Origin: Edaphochlamys debaryana
Taxonomy: Eukaryota > Chlorophyta > Chlorophyceae > Chlamydomonadales
Reading direction: 5' to 3'
DNA length: 64,000 bases
Assembly: GCA_016858145.1 (NCBI GenBank)
Contig: JAEHOE010000018.1
Coordinates: forward strand, 310,001-374,000
Below are positions 22,038-34,718 of this stretch, one piece after another; position 1 is the stretch's first letter; every line of letters starts with the position of its first letter. Under the pieces are notes generated by a model, which was not told where the DNA came from, did no database searches, and was given only the letters and a program-made list of their open reading frames with translations. Position numbers and translations under genes: made by a program.

Positions 22038-22721
22038 TCCTATGTTGCTTGCTGGTTGACGCGGACAGCAGCTGCTGGGGAAGCGCCCTCGCTTCAGTAC
22101 GACTGATGTGTGAGGCGGCAGCGGGCGTGTCGCGTTGTTGCTCACATTTGCAGCCGGGTAGTGTGAATGTCCATGAGGTGCGCGCCGCTGGACATACGTC
22201 GCTAGCAGGACGCGCCCAAACGCCGCTTAACGTTACCGCGCAAGCAGTACGTTGTACCAGGACGTCGCCCCGCCCGTCAAGGCCGCCGTGGCAGGGGCCA
22301 GAGAGCGCTCCCACTACTTCAGCCCAGTATAGGTTGGTGAACAGGCCGTCGTTCATGATCCCCACGGAAACGCTGGAAACGAGCAGCCCGTGCATCCAAC
22401 GAACGCCTACACGGCTTCACGGGCTACTGTCAAGTCTACACGCTGCCCATACTATACTGGAATAAGGATTGGCCCGTTTCAGCGCTTGGGTCCAGACCAA
22501 CATGCGCTCCCAGACATCCTCAATGTGTTTAGGCGTCTTGGCCAAACGCTCAGCTGCGCAGACCGATTGAGCTTTGTGTTATGCACGGTCACCCTCTGTA
22601 CGCCTGACCTGTGAAGGATGCGGTCAAGCAGCGTCGCGGAGGCCTTGGATTCCGCACGTCCTCAGCTCCGCGCTCTGCACAACAATGACAGTCGAGCCGT
22701 GCAAGCGCTAAGGATATATTG

Positions 22722-25700
22722 ATGGGAGCCGTAGACATGGGAGACAGGTAAGGGCGCCACACGTGCCAGATGGAAGGCCTGAGAAGCGCGCGCGCGGCCG
22801 CGGCCGCACGGCTCGGGGACGCGCAGGAGCGCCGGCGTGCCCACCGCAACCGTTGCCTTTGACCGGTGCCCGCAGGCGGGAGGCGACTCCCTCGCGCTGG
22901 GGCGGTCGGCACGACCCCCCTGGCCGCACCCCAGCGGCCGCACCTGACGAGTCCGTATCCTGGGAGCCGCTGGACGCAGCCCGGTTGACCTCTGGCACGC
23001 CGCCCAGCCCCAGCTGCGTGCTGCCAGGCCCTGGCAACCTGCACCCTTTCGACCGAGGCCCTTCGGCGTCTGAGCTCTGGGGCTCCGGCGAGCTCCGCTT
23101 CCGCGGGCACGGCGCTTTCGTCGCTGAGCCCGAGGCTGCGGCCGCGTCCCGCGAAACCGTGTCAGCGGATTTCGCGCCCTGGCTGGATGCCGGCCGCAGA
23201 GCAGGCTCTCTTGCGGGGCCCGTGGCAGAGAGCGGCCCCAGGCTGGCGCGTTCGCAAGGGCGGCGAGGCCGGCGCTCGATCCGGCGGGATGGCAGCAGCG
23301 GCCACTGGGGGACCATGGACTTGGAGCCGGGCAACCACTGGCACAAAGTCAAGGCGTTCCTGCACCCCGTACATTTAGCGGACATGCTCCTGCCGGTGAT
23401 GCACCCCAGCAGCCCTCACCGCGTTGGGTGCGTGGGGGCCTGCGGCGCTGGGCGAGCGCTGCGATGGACACGGGTGGTCGGGCAGGCCATACGCAACACG
23501 GTTTGGCGGAAGCGTCTGCGCCAACGCATTGGGGGGCGCTGCACTGGTGGTTACACCCTAGGGCAGGCGGGCATAACCTAGCCAGCACAGTGCCGGGCTA
23601 TGGTCGCGCTACCGGGCTCCCGTCTTCCGAGGGCGAGGCGCAGTGTGGGCTCGTGTCTGCTTATCCGACGCTGCGGGGCCAGGCGGTCACCAGTCTGTGC
23701 GTGCAGCACCACATGCGCATCTCCTGCCTGAACCCCACGCAATGCTCCCAATCCCCGACCCAGATGGGACTACCTCATGCTCATGGTTGTACTCTACCTC
23801 GCCGTCTTCGTACCCCTCACGATCTCGTTCTCACGGGTATGTCTCTCGGTTGGAATGGACTGGGTAGCTGGCCCTGGGTTGTAACGGTGCTGCAGCGAAG
23901 ACCGGCTGGCAGGGTAAGGGCCATAGCCGCAGGGGAAGCCGCAGGGCAGGGCAGAGCGCGTGCGGTCAAGGCCAAGAGCACCGCCGGACGGCGTGGCTGA
24001 ACCCCGCCCCCTCGGCTCCCGCCCGCGCGCAGCTCCGGGTGCTCACGTGGGTGGTCGCGCTGGACTGGATCTGCACGGCACTCATGATGCTCGATGTGGC
24101 GGTGCACTTCAGGTGCGTGGGCAGCGGGAGGGGGCACATGGGGGTGGGCGGGAGCGTGCAGTACCGGGAGGCAGGCAAAGAGGCCGTGCAAGTGGCAGCG
24201 GGCCGAATCGTGCACACAAGCACGTCCGCAAAGGACTGGGTGGCATGGCTGGGTGCGGGCGAGTGACGCTGCGGCTGCGACAGGCGAGCTTCTTGCCTTG
24301 AAACCCCACCCCACGTGGTGGTGACCCCACCTCTCACCTCACTCCCGCAGGACCGGCTACATCACGGAGCACGGGGATCTGGTCCGCGACACAAAGCTCA
24401 TTGCGCGGCGCTACCTCACGGGCATGTTCACGTTCGACCTGGTCTCGTCCATCCCCTTCGACGCCATAGCGGGTGGGAACCGTTGGGCGTATGTAGCATC
24501 TGCTCTGCGCGGGAGCTCTTAGCCGACACTGTTGGCGCTAGGCGGCGCTCATGCAGCGCTTGCTTCGTACATGGAACTCTTGTGGAGGCTCGGCGACCAC
24601 CCCTTTGACGTTGCGGCCGGCACACTTCCGAACCCACCTACCGCAGGCGGCCAAACCGACTGGGCGGTATGGCTGGGGCTGTTCAAGCTGCTGCGCCTGG
24701 TGCGCCTCGTGCGGTGAGCGGCTGGCAGATGGGACCAGGCCACCTGGCGCGACCCAGATCGCTAGCTCCCTGGCGGCGGTTGGGGCTGCGGTTGCTCAAG
24801 GCGCCCAGGCCCAGTCCAGGCCCAGGCGCAGGCCCAGGCTAGCTGTCAGGGCCTGGGGGCGTGCAGCGGGCTGCGGACGCAGCGCTGACGACCAAGGTGC
24901 CTGCCAAGAGCTCTGGGTGCTGCCCTCTGCCCTCCCCTCCCACGTGCGCAGGCTGCTCAAGGGGAGCGGGCAGATCGGCAACCCGCTTGCCATGGCCCGG
25001 CTCGTGCTTGGCCTGATCCTCGTGGCGGTGAGGGTGGAGCCGTGTTGGTCGCTTGTACTCTGTGATGGCACTGTGACAGCATGCCTTGTGTCATGTACTC
25101 AGTGGGCCATAGGCCTGGCGCGCTAGCCTGGGTGTGGAACGCCGTTGTAGACAATGCTGATCTGCTACATAGTTGCGCTCTGGCGTGGCCTGTAGCCCAA
25201 CAAGCAGTGGGCCACCGGCCTGGCGCCCTGGCGGGCTGCTGGGTGGACTGAACCCTGTCGGGCGCACCCTGGGGTCAAGGTGACGCAGCACAAGCTGCGT
25301 GCGGCTAGCTGGCCGCGGGCTAACCCGCGCGTGTTCCCTGTTCCGCTCCCTCCACGTGCAGCACTGGTGCGCTTGCTTCTGGCACTACCTCTTCGCAGCC
25401 GTGACCCAGGTGCGCTCGCTACTGAAGCTGTTTGCTCGCCGCGTACAAGGGTTACGCTCAACGCGTCTGCTTGCTTGGGCCTCGGCGTGGCGAGGCAGCC
25501 TTGCAGCTCGCAGCCCACGCGCCGCGGGGGTCCGTGGCCCCAATCCTCCCCCCACCTGCTGCCTGCCGTGCCACCAATCGCGCCGTCTCGGTACGGCCCG
25601 CCGTGTCCCTGCCTTCCTGGGCGCCCATGCAGTGGCCCTGGATGTTCTCCGAACGCTGCCCGGAATGCTCCGACGCTAGCAACTACCTCCTGGCCTTCTA

Positions 25701-28700
25701 CTCGGCCTTCCTGCTCCTGCTGGGCGACAAGCCCGATGCGTTTAACAACGTGGAGCGGTAGGCCGTCTGGAGGCGGGGGCCGTGGGGGACAAAGGCTGGG
25801 AGGCGGGAAGGGCAGGGGCTTGGAAGCCTGGCGGGGTGGGATCGTGCAGGCCACGTCCCCGTGCGACCGTGCCTGGGCTGCGGGCGTTGTCGTTGTGTTG
25901 CTGAGTGCGTGGGGGCCGTCATGGAGTGCAGGAGTGCAACCCCTGCATTGCGCCTCGCACAGCTGACCTGATTCCCCCTCTATTACCGTACGTCCGCAGG
26001 GTGATCGTAACGTGCATCCTGTTCCTCGGCACCTTCGTGTACGCCGTGGTGGTGAGGCCCGCCGCGCACCTCCCATCTGAAGCCGCTCGTCTCAGCCCCT
26101 CTTCGCGCCCATGCGTGATCAGCATAGAGCTGCCAAGCATTTGGCTGCGCATTAAGTATGCAACAACCATGAATGCCGGGGCGCCACCTACTGCCAACCC
26201 CGGCCCCGCCTCCCGCTCTTTTACCCTCCTCCCAATCTCTCCCCGCCTCCCCAAGGTCGGAACCATGACCCTGCTTGTGGCGAACATGTTTTCAACATCC
26301 ACGCGGCACAAGCAGCGCAGCGCCATGGTAACCGACGCGCTGAGATACACGTGAGCGGGGGCGCCGGGGTGGCAGGAACACGTACGTGACGGGCTCACGT
26401 GATGCCTCGAAAGACGGGCACAGAAGCTCACAAACCTTGTGGGGGCAGGCACGAGGAAGGCGCGTGGCTTGGGGGCGTGACGAGACGCTTTAGGCGAGCT
26501 CTTAGACTGACTGCCTCTTACCCATGCCCCTTGCATTGCGTTCCAGGGGTGTGGCCATGGAGCAAAGGCATGAGGTCGCCGAGTACTTGTGAGCGGCCGC
26601 AAGGGACAGAGTGTGCCGTAGCGGCAGGGACTGATGACGCGGGTCTGTGCGGAAGGGGACAATGCCGGGCTCGAAGGATGCAGGGAAGAAGTGAACGGCT
26701 CGCGCGGTGAAGGGTGTGTGCATGCAAAGGCCAGGGCTGCAGCAGTAGCAGCAGCCTCTCGCCCATGCATACTCCTGTCCTGACCGGGACGCCTTCTCCG
26801 CTGCCCCACGCATGCAGTGACTACCTGAGCCAGTGGCATCACCCAGGTAAGCGGCGGCCGCAAGGGGTGCGCAAGCTACTACCGGTAGCTTGGCCGCCGC
26901 CCCGGCCTCCACCCACCCTCGCCACGCCTTGCTGCTGCAGGGACCGAGGGCATGGCCTATCTCAAGGAGCTGCCGCCGGGGCTGTACTCCAGCCTCATGG
27001 CAGACCTCTTCACACCCGTGCTCATCAAGGTGGGGAGGGAGGGGGCCTAGGGGCCCGGCGTTGGCGCGGCGTGATCTTCCGTCGCAGCATCTGCGCTGCT
27101 CACCGGGCCTGTGGGTAGCGGCCTGGTTTTGTGATGAGTTGGTCCGCCGCGGCAACTTGCGGGTGCCAGTGGAAATGAGCAGCTGAGCCTGGGGTTGCGG
27201 AGTTGTGAAGCGCGAGATCCTGACCGGCAAGTACAAAAGGACAAGGGTGGCTGCCCGTAAGGCAGGAAAAGGGCTGAACCCGAGGGCTGAGCCCGTGTCG
27301 AGCTCGTGTTTCCTGCCCTCTCTCCCCAACTGACGTCTGGGCCCGACAGGTCCAGCTCTTTGCGTACACCGAGCCGCCGTTCATCCGGCGTCTGGCGGAG
27401 AAGCTGCGCCTCTCCATGTACATGGCGGGAGATGTGCTGTACGAGTACGGCAGTGTGGGGCACGAGATGTACGTCATCTGGAAGGGCGCTGTGGCCCTGA
27501 TGGCCCCGGGCGGGGCCATGGCGGCCCTGCAATGCGCGGGCGACCACTTCGGCGAGCTCGGGCTCATGACCGCAAACACGCCCCGGCCGCACAAGGCGGT
27601 GGCGTGCAAGAACTGCGACATTGTCATCCTCAGTCGCTATGACGTACAGGTCGGTGGACGAGCGTGGCGCCTACCGCCTAGGCTGAGGCCGCCTGCACGC
27701 ACTCAGGCTACACGCCGCTGTATGCTGGCCCACAATCCACCGGCTGTGTTATGGCCACTCGAGCTTCCCCCCATCCTGTCTCTCGCCTCACGTCCTCGGA
27801 TGCGCGCCGCACGTTGCGGCGAGCGCTCCTAGGGTCAACCTCCTCCGTCCCGCCTCTGCGCCCCTTGCAGGAGGTGATGAGGGACTTTCCGGACAGCGCG
27901 GCAATCGTGAAGGACGTCTCTCGCAGCCGCATCGAGGATCACGACCGACGGAGCAACATCTGGGCGTTTGCACTGGCGGCGTACGCGCGGCTGTCGTACG
28001 ACGAGGAACTCGCAAGGCTCCAAGCCATCGGCAGCGATGACGGATCCGGATCTGCTTGCGGATCGGGGCTGGACGAGCGTCACCATCATGACCAGGACCG
28101 GCACGGCGGCCACAGGCCGCCTGGGTCTGAGGCAGGATCTAATGCCGTGCTCAAGCGCAAGATCCGTCAGGCCAGGGAGAGGGAGCTGGCGGCGCAGAGG
28201 AACGTCGCTGTCGGCGGTGATGACGGCAGCAGCCCGGTGGGCGGCGGCGATGCAGCCATTAGCGGCGCCTGGGCGACGGTGCGCGCCGGGCCGGTGGCGG
28301 AGGCGAGGGAGAGCGGCAGCGGAGCTTCAAGCGCGGCCGTTCCCGCCGCCAAAGGTGGCCGCGCGTACCTGATGAACTTCTTGGGCCACAACAAGCGGAA
28401 GGCCGCTGCCGCTGCGGCAACGTCGCCTAAGGTCTCGCCTCGTGGCGGCGCCGCCAGCGCCGGAGCCGCCGCGGCCGCCGCCGCCCCTGCCGCCAGCCCA
28501 ACCGCCAGCGCTGATCAGGCGGCAGTTGGCGCCACGCCTTCAGGCTCGCAGGTCACTTTTGCCCAGGCGCCGCAGCCGAGGGCGCCGCAGCAGGAGGTGC
28601 TGCTAGCAGGAGCCCGCTCGATGGAGCACTCCCGAGCGACGTCGCCCGCCCCGGGCCTAGACGCCAGCTTCCATGAGCGCAGCTCCCCCGCCGAACGGCC

Positions 28701-31700
28701 CTCGCCCTCGCGCCTGCTCTCGACGCGCATCATCAACAGCTTGCGGCCGCGTAGTGCGGCAGTCGCGCCTTCGCGCCGGGGTTCCGGCGCCGGCGCCAAC
28801 CCGGCCACCGCGGACGCAGCAACAGCCGGTGAGGGCGCTGCCGAAGACGACGAGCAGGGTCAGACGCGTGCTCTAATCGCGGCCGTGTCGGCGCTTTCCC
28901 GACGACAGCCGAGTATGATGGTTCGGTACCAGCTCGAGAGCACGGGTGCGCACACCGCCGCGCAGCGGCAAGCCGTGTCGCGAGCGGTCTCGCGAGCGAC
29001 GTCGCCGACTGCCGCCAGCATGGCCGCGCACGCCGCAGCAACCCCCATGGCAACTGCTAGCAACCGCCGAACGACCAGCACGGGCCAGAACGGCCACGCG
29101 CTCGGCGCGGCTACCGCGACCGGTGGCCGGGCGACGAACACGGGCTCGCGCGGGGTCAGCACGACCAGCGGCGACCAGCTGGAATCGCAGGAGTCTGGCA
29201 ACTACGGGGCTCTGCTTGCGGGGCGCAACTCCGCGCACAAGTCCATCGACTCGCCGGACCGAGGACGGAACCGCAACCGTCGCGCGTCGGTTTGGCTCGA
29301 GGAGCTGCTACTTGGCGACGACAGCCAGATCGAGGACGGCCTGGCTTCCGCCTCGACTCGCTCGCCCATGCCTCTGCGATCGCCGCTGCCGGGCAGCCGC
29401 GCCGCCGCTGCTGCGCGATATGGTGGCGATAACTCGGACGGCGACGACTCGGACATCATGCTGACCTCGCCCTTTGCGACGGGCAGAGAGCTCGACATGA
29501 TGGGAGGCGCAGGCGCTGGGGCAGCATCCGGGCGCCGATCTGTCCTCACGTCGCAGACGGGCCTCACAACAGCGGCGCAGTCGGCCAAGTCCACGCAGCC
29601 TGGGGCCGCCAGGCCGCAGCTGGACTCCCCGACGTCTGACGTGTGGCGGGTAAGCAGACTACGGGCGGGGGAAGAAGGGGCGTCTCCAGCACTGTTCGTT
29701 CACACAGCTCTACCGGTAACTGGTAATGCCCTTTCTGGTTGGACTGACGCCCCCCCTGCTTGCGCTGACGCTGCCAAACGCAGGAGGTGCACGACGCCGC
29801 AGCCGGCTACGCCGCGTGGCGCCAAGCCGGCGCCGGTGGCGACTTCCTGCCCCCCCAGCAGCGCCCACATCACTCCCGGCGCCGCTCAACCCAGGTGTCC
29901 ATGGGTGCGGCCCTCGAGGGCATGCCATCCGGCGCCCCGCGCAGCCCCACAGCCACTCAACTTGGGTTGGCCTCGCCCCATCCGATGCACGGCCGGCCCT
30001 CCACCGCCGCCTCTGCAGCGGCGCAAGTCTGGCGCACGCTCCAGGAGCTAGACGCTGCCGGGGTGGACCTACCCGCATCGGTCCGCGCTGGAAGCAATGG
30101 CCTTGGCTATAACAACCGCCACGGCTCAAACGCTCAGCTGGCGCTGTTGGGTGCGGGCGCGGGCGGGGGCGGGGGCGGGGGCCTCCCCACGGCGCCCTCG
30201 GTGCCGGCCCACTCCCACGCCGACGCACGCCGACTCTCCATAGCAGGCCTTCTGTCCCTGGCCCCGCCCTCGCCCTCGCCCCTACCCCCGCCACCACCCG
30301 CCGCTGCCGCGCCCGCGCCAGCACCCACGGTCCCTCCCGCATCCGCGCGATACCGCAACCACGCGAGCCGTCGCTCCATGGACGCAGTCAGCTTCGCCCT
30401 CGCCGCGGGCCTGCTGCCGGCGCAGCACGCACCGCACGCCACGCCCAGCGCACCGCACGCCGCAGGCGCAGAGGCGCGGCGGCTCCGCACGAGCACCACG
30501 GGCGCGCAGCCGCTGCCGTCCCCGTCGCCGCTCCCGACCGCATACCGGAACATGCGCAAGCAGTCCTCCACCGGCTACAGCCGCAGCGTGTTCTCTGCCC
30601 GCTCCAGCGGTTACGGCCTCTACACAGACCCCAGCGGCGCCTCCGCCGGCGCCGCCGCCGCGGGTGCCAACGGCCTGTCCCTGCTCTACGAAGACGAGGT
30701 GCTCCCGGGCGGCGCCACGGACGAGGACGACGACGACGACTGGTCGAGCCAGGGCAGCGGCGGCCAGCGGAAGCGCACGCGGACGCTGGTGGCCCGGCTG
30801 CGGGCGCAGGTGGCGCAGGCGAACGCGCGGGCGCTGGCGGCGGAAGTGCGGCTGGCGGGGGTGCTGGGGGAGCCGCTCAAGGTGGGGCGGTCGTTGGAAG
30901 GGGAAGGGAAGGGGCGAGGAGGGACGTGGCGGCGATGGCCGAGATGTTGTGGTGATGAGGCGTTGGTAGGGCTGGATCTGGATCTGAAGCTGGGTTGGCC
31001 GGCGGTGTATCTGGATCTGCCGGATGCTCGATTCCGACTCGAGTTGCCCCTCAACCTGTCGTGCCCTCAGGTGCCCGAGATCGCAGCTGTTGTGGCGGCC
31101 GAGGTGTCCTCGGCACTGCGCCGGGAGCGGTCCAACATGGATGGCACCCTCACGGACGTGCGCGACAGGCTGCTGTCCATCCACGGTGAGCCCTGCAGCC
31201 CCACTGGGCACCCTGCACCTAGTTGGTCGGTCATGACCGCAATAAGCTGACGCCCGAACTCTCAGTCCCAAGGGGCGCCCCGCTAGGTACCTGTCGTAGT
31301 AATTGCCACCAGGCCCTGTCAAGACTGTGAGGGTCATCAGGGTCCGGCCGCAAGCAGCTGGCTCCCGTCTTAGGAGCCATATCTCTGCCCCAGTCTCACC
31401 CTGCCGCGTCCCGTTACACCCACCAACCACCAACCACCCTGCAGGCCGCACGGAGGAGCTGGCGCAGGCGGTGGCGGCCGCGGACGACCGCCTGCAGCGA
31501 CTGGAGGACGAGGGGGAGCACCGGCACGGCGCGGGGCTGGGCGTGCTGGAGGGCACCGCCGAGCTGGCGGCAATGCGCGCTGGCGGCGGCCCTTCCCGCA
31601 GCGTCAACGGCGGAGGCGGCCCCCAGTCGAGCTCGGGCAACCTGCCGCTCCCTTTGGACCCTTCCTCCTCGTTCCTGCTCGCGACCGGCGAGTATCGCCT

Positions 31701-32637
31701 GCGCGTCAGCGGAGGCGGAGGTGTTGTCGCAGGCGGAAGCGCGCTCGGCGGGGCTGCTGGCGGCAGCGTGACCTCCGGCCGTGGCTCGCTCAGCGGCGCG
31801 CCGGTGCGGCCGCTGCCGCCAGGCATGCGGGCCGGGCACTTTGGCAGCGTCATCGGGCCCTTCGGGAGCGGGCTCTCGGTGGACATGCCGGAGAGCCGAC
31901 GAGCAGGGAGCGCGACGTCGTCCCTCGGGGGCCCCGGCAGCCCGCTAGGCTTCGGCAAGCGGCAGGGTGTGAACCGGCCGTCGCCGCTCGCGCCCCAGGG
32001 CATCCTCAAGACCTCGGCGCCCACCCGAGCCGCCCCCACGCTGCGAGCTGCGCGGTTCCGCTCGAGCGTTGACGGCATCGACGCGGTTCCGGCCGGGTCG
32101 GGAGCAGGCGGGGCGGGGGCTAGTGGTGCTGGGGCTGGCGGTGGCAGGGGGGCAGGCGGAGGTGGAGAGGGAGGTGGAGGTGGGGGGGCTGGGAACGGGG
32201 ACATGCAGCAGACCCCTGGGCAGCGTGTCAGCGACAGCAGCCGCGGCAGCAGCAACGGCGGGCGGAGGAGCGGCAGCTTCGACCGAGCCAAGGGCGGCGG
32301 CAACCTGGGCTCCCCAGAGGGCAACCCGCAAGGCCGGGGCAGTGACAACGGCCGGACTGAGCCCACCGCACTGGCTTCGCCACCTCAGCCCGGCGGCCAG
32401 CACAGCGCGCCGGAATGGCGGGGCAACGGTGGCGACGACGACACAAACCCTGGCGGCGGCAACGGACAGGCCAGCGGCGGGCGCAATGCCGGCCCCACCA
32501 CCGCCGCCGCCGCCGTCGCAGCGGGTGGCGGCGCAGGCGCCTGGGCGGCGGGGCCACCGCCCGGCGGTGCACTCTTGCGAGAGGCGGCTGAGCCAGAGAT
32601 CACCGAAGCCCCTGTGGAGGCTTTTGCGCCACACTAG
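22722..32637 (+). CDS. Gene C: cyclic-nucleotide-gated, voltage-sensor cation channel with long C-terminal tail
   Basis: Exons: 22722-22747 (tentative), 22876-23427, 23764-23836, 24033-24112, 24351-24472, 24647-24713, 24952-25027, 25362-25409, 25633-25757, 26000-26051, 26256-26350, 26547-26588, 26818-26846, 26941-27029, 27350-27649, 27871-29649, 29784-30881, 31071-31185, 31445-32637; 1986 codons in frame. Same layout as gene B: S1 MLMVVLYLAVFVPLTISF, S2-S3 to about 285, S4 FKLLRLVRLVRLLK, S5 about 310-332, filter LLGDKPDAFNNVER (about 375-390, no GYG), C-linker 408-492, CNBD 493-592. In the phosphate-binding cassette the usual Arg is Lys (HKAVA, versus HRAVA in gene B). The tail has RRxS/RRxT sites, an acidic DEDDDDDW patch, a coiled coil and the conserved end module. 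One extra intron (29650-29783) splits the tail exon relative to gene B. The first exon is chosen only because its ATG, GTAAGG donor and phase fit. Confidence 0.83.
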
Positions 32638-33951
32638 GTCGCACTAGGTACCCGTCGGCGCTTGGCATGGCATGCTGTGGACGGGGCAGGCCGTGAGAAC
32701 GGGGGCCCAGGGTGGAAGTGCCACACCGGCTTTTGGACAGAGCGGTGTTTTGGCAAAGTCTATGAAGGTTTTTTTGTCACGAGTTTGAGGGCGGCAGCGT
32801 GAGGCAGGCATGAGGGGCGTGAGCGTGCCGCTGGACGCCTGCGGAAACGCCCGCGTGCGGTGTGGACCGCAAAGCAACGGTGGGGTCTCGTGGGATCGCA
32901 AGATGCGGAGGTTCATATTCTCGAGCGGAGGGCCTCAATGGATACCAAAAAGAGCACCCTGTGTTGGTGGCTGGCACCGCTTCATCATAGGAATAGGCTA
33001 CGCAACATGACGCATATAAACGATAGGTATCTAGCAAAGTGTCAAGTCCATGGGCTCCCACAGGCGATGGGCTGGTCCTCTTTCCTACCCACGCGCGGGT
33101 GCGTCTTGCTGGGTGCGGCGCTGGGATGGATTCTTCAAGTCGTGATGATACTGACCTCTTCCTCTGCTGTGCGGCTGCGGTACGACACGCCGTACATGCC
33201 AAGGACACTAAGCTCGCTACGGGCAATGCTATGCGGTGTGGGGGGAGCAAGTGACGCAGAGCTGGTCTGTCATGACAGCTCTGCCATAACGGCGTGCGCA
33301 CTGCAAAGCTGTGCGGCACAAGGGGCCGTTGAATTGTTGTGTCCAAGCGAGAGCGGGCTTGAGTATACGCTATTGTCGGGGTGGCGTGACGGCGGGCGCC
33401 GCGTGCCTATGCAAAGGTAATTGACTGAAGGCCCGCGTGGTACGATGCTGGGGTAACTAAGTGAGGGCGTGTGTTGCCTTGAGTTTTCGGCGACGTGAAG
33501 GGGTAGTGAAATGACGTAACTGCAACGCATCACTCATCACTGTAGTGCTAGCCTTTGTTGTTTAGCGCTGCCACGACTGTTGCCCAAGTCTTTCCCCGGA
33601 CCGCGTCCGCTCCAAGCACTGAGAGGCGGGTAACAGTGAGTATCCCGACGCCGTGTTGTGACCATTGGACCTACGTCCTTGCTGGGACCGCATGGCTCTT
33701 GGCCGAAGGTCCAGCAGCTTCGAGCTTGACGGCGCCAGCTGGGCGCACGTTGCGTCGCCTGATTATATGGGTTGATTGTTGGGAGCCTGGGTTCGCACAT
33801 TGTCTGACTTTCATCGCATACGGCTGCGGGGTGTGTTGTCTCTATGTTCATCCCGACGACCCGTGAGGCTACGGGTTTCCATCGCACTTCAGTACTGCGG
33901 CGAGCATATTCATACTGGTGTGACGTTATCGTATTCTCTCTCCGGTATGCT
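32638..33951. other. Intergenic region between gene C and the retrotransposon
   Basis: About 1.3 kb with the 3' UTR of gene C. It is less GC-rich than the flanking exons. I see no exon, RNA gene or TGTAA motif in the sense of gene C. Confidence 0.45.
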
Positions 33952-33955
33952 ATGA

Positions 33956-34007
33956 TGTCACGACCCAGCGTGTCCTATTGACCCCATGATGTCCCTAGCA
34001 AACGGTC
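33956..34007. repeat. 52-bp direct repeat, outer copy
   Basis: It begins TGTCACGACCCAGCG and ends AACGGTC; it is repeated exactly at 34566-34617. This copy forms the outer terminus of the left LTR. Confidence 0.9.
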
Positions 34008-34563
34008 TGGGAAGACGGCGACGTCCAGCAGGCACGCCCTTGCTGACGTCCTCTGACACGTAGATCTGGGCCTATCGCCCCCTCGCACGCTCAGCTTACT
34101 GGCGGATCGACGGTCGATGGCAAATTCGGCAGGAGCGCACTCAACTCCTTACAGCAGCTACGCAGCTCTCCTAGCTGCGTGCTCAGCAATAACGGCTTGG
34201 TCTGTCCACTACGTAAGCAACACCGGCAAGCAGTACCAGAGAGCTTGGGAACAGACGCCGATGGCGGCTGTCCCCGCGCCCATTACCCCGCTATCCCCGA
34301 TCGTACGACACTCTGTCCACCGATGATTGCTCACCCTACCACATTACGCCACTAAGCCTCGACGCAGCTCCACCGGCTGCGGCGAGCACGTCTGCTAACG
34401 AAATCCCCCGTGGTGCAATTGGGTTCGTGCGGCGCCTACCTGCGTCCGCCGACCCTTCGACTTCCCGCGACTTCTCCATGCATTTCCCGACACGGCCTCC
34501 CGGTACCCCTCCCGGTACCCCTCCGGATACCTTCCAGGCACGGTGACATGCCAGTGCCTGACA
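33956..34563 (-). repeat. 3' LTR (left end)
   Basis: It runs from TGTCACGACCC to GTGCCTGACA, 608 bp. Bases 34007-34563 match the right LTR; the outer 51-52 bp do not occur in the right LTR but are repeated just inside this one. A TTACA at 34149-34153 reads TGTAA in the element's sense strand and is the likely poly(A) signal. The 69-codon open frame inside is simply LTR sequence. Confidence 0.85.
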
Positions 34564-34565
34564 GC

Positions 34566-34617
34566 TGTCACGACCCAGCGTGTCCTATTGACCCCATGAT
34601 GTCCCTAGCAAACGGTC
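34566..34617. repeat. 52-bp direct repeat, inner copy
   Basis: Exact copy of 33956-34007, separated from the LTR terminus at 34563 by the two bases GC. Read on the minus strand the arrangement is an LTR end, GC, an LTR start, which resembles a two-LTR junction. Confidence 0.9.
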
Positions 34618-34625
34618 CCCCCCCC
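34617..34625 (-). other. Putative polypurine tract
   Basis: Nine C on the plus strand read GGGGGGGGG on the element's sense strand, between the integrase stop codon and the inner 52-bp repeat. A polypurine tract primes plus-strand DNA synthesis in LTR elements; here it abuts the extra 52-bp copy rather than the LTR start. Confidence 0.55.
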
Positions 34626-34718
34626 AGCTCCGGCGGCGACGCTGCCGTGGGCTGGAGCGCGGGTTTAGATAAAGCAAGTGGCAAAGGCTAAAGAATCCCG
34701 AAAAGAAAGCTCAAACTC

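Larger units (their letters stand above)
21359..22721. other. Intergenic region between bL27 and channel gene C
   Basis: It contains the bL27 3' UTR with a duplicated unit GGTGGATGCAGAGGC (about 21378-21408), a hairpin at 21574-21624 and a TGTAA at 22033. Short open frames here show no recognisable domain. Confidence 0.5.

Noticed and set aside
30282..32366. 694-codon minus-strand open frame
   Set aside because: Antisense to the low-complexity tail of channel gene C and crosses its introns; Pro/Ala/Arg-rich composition typical of a GC-rich shadow frame.
33540..33866. 103-codon plus-strand frame next to the retrotransposon
   Set aside because: No homology recognised, no splice context, and composition like the surrounding intergenic DNA.
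34117..34326. 69-codon open frame repeated exactly at 44854-45063
   Set aside because: It lies wholly within the two LTRs on the strand opposite to the element and is identical only because the LTRs are.
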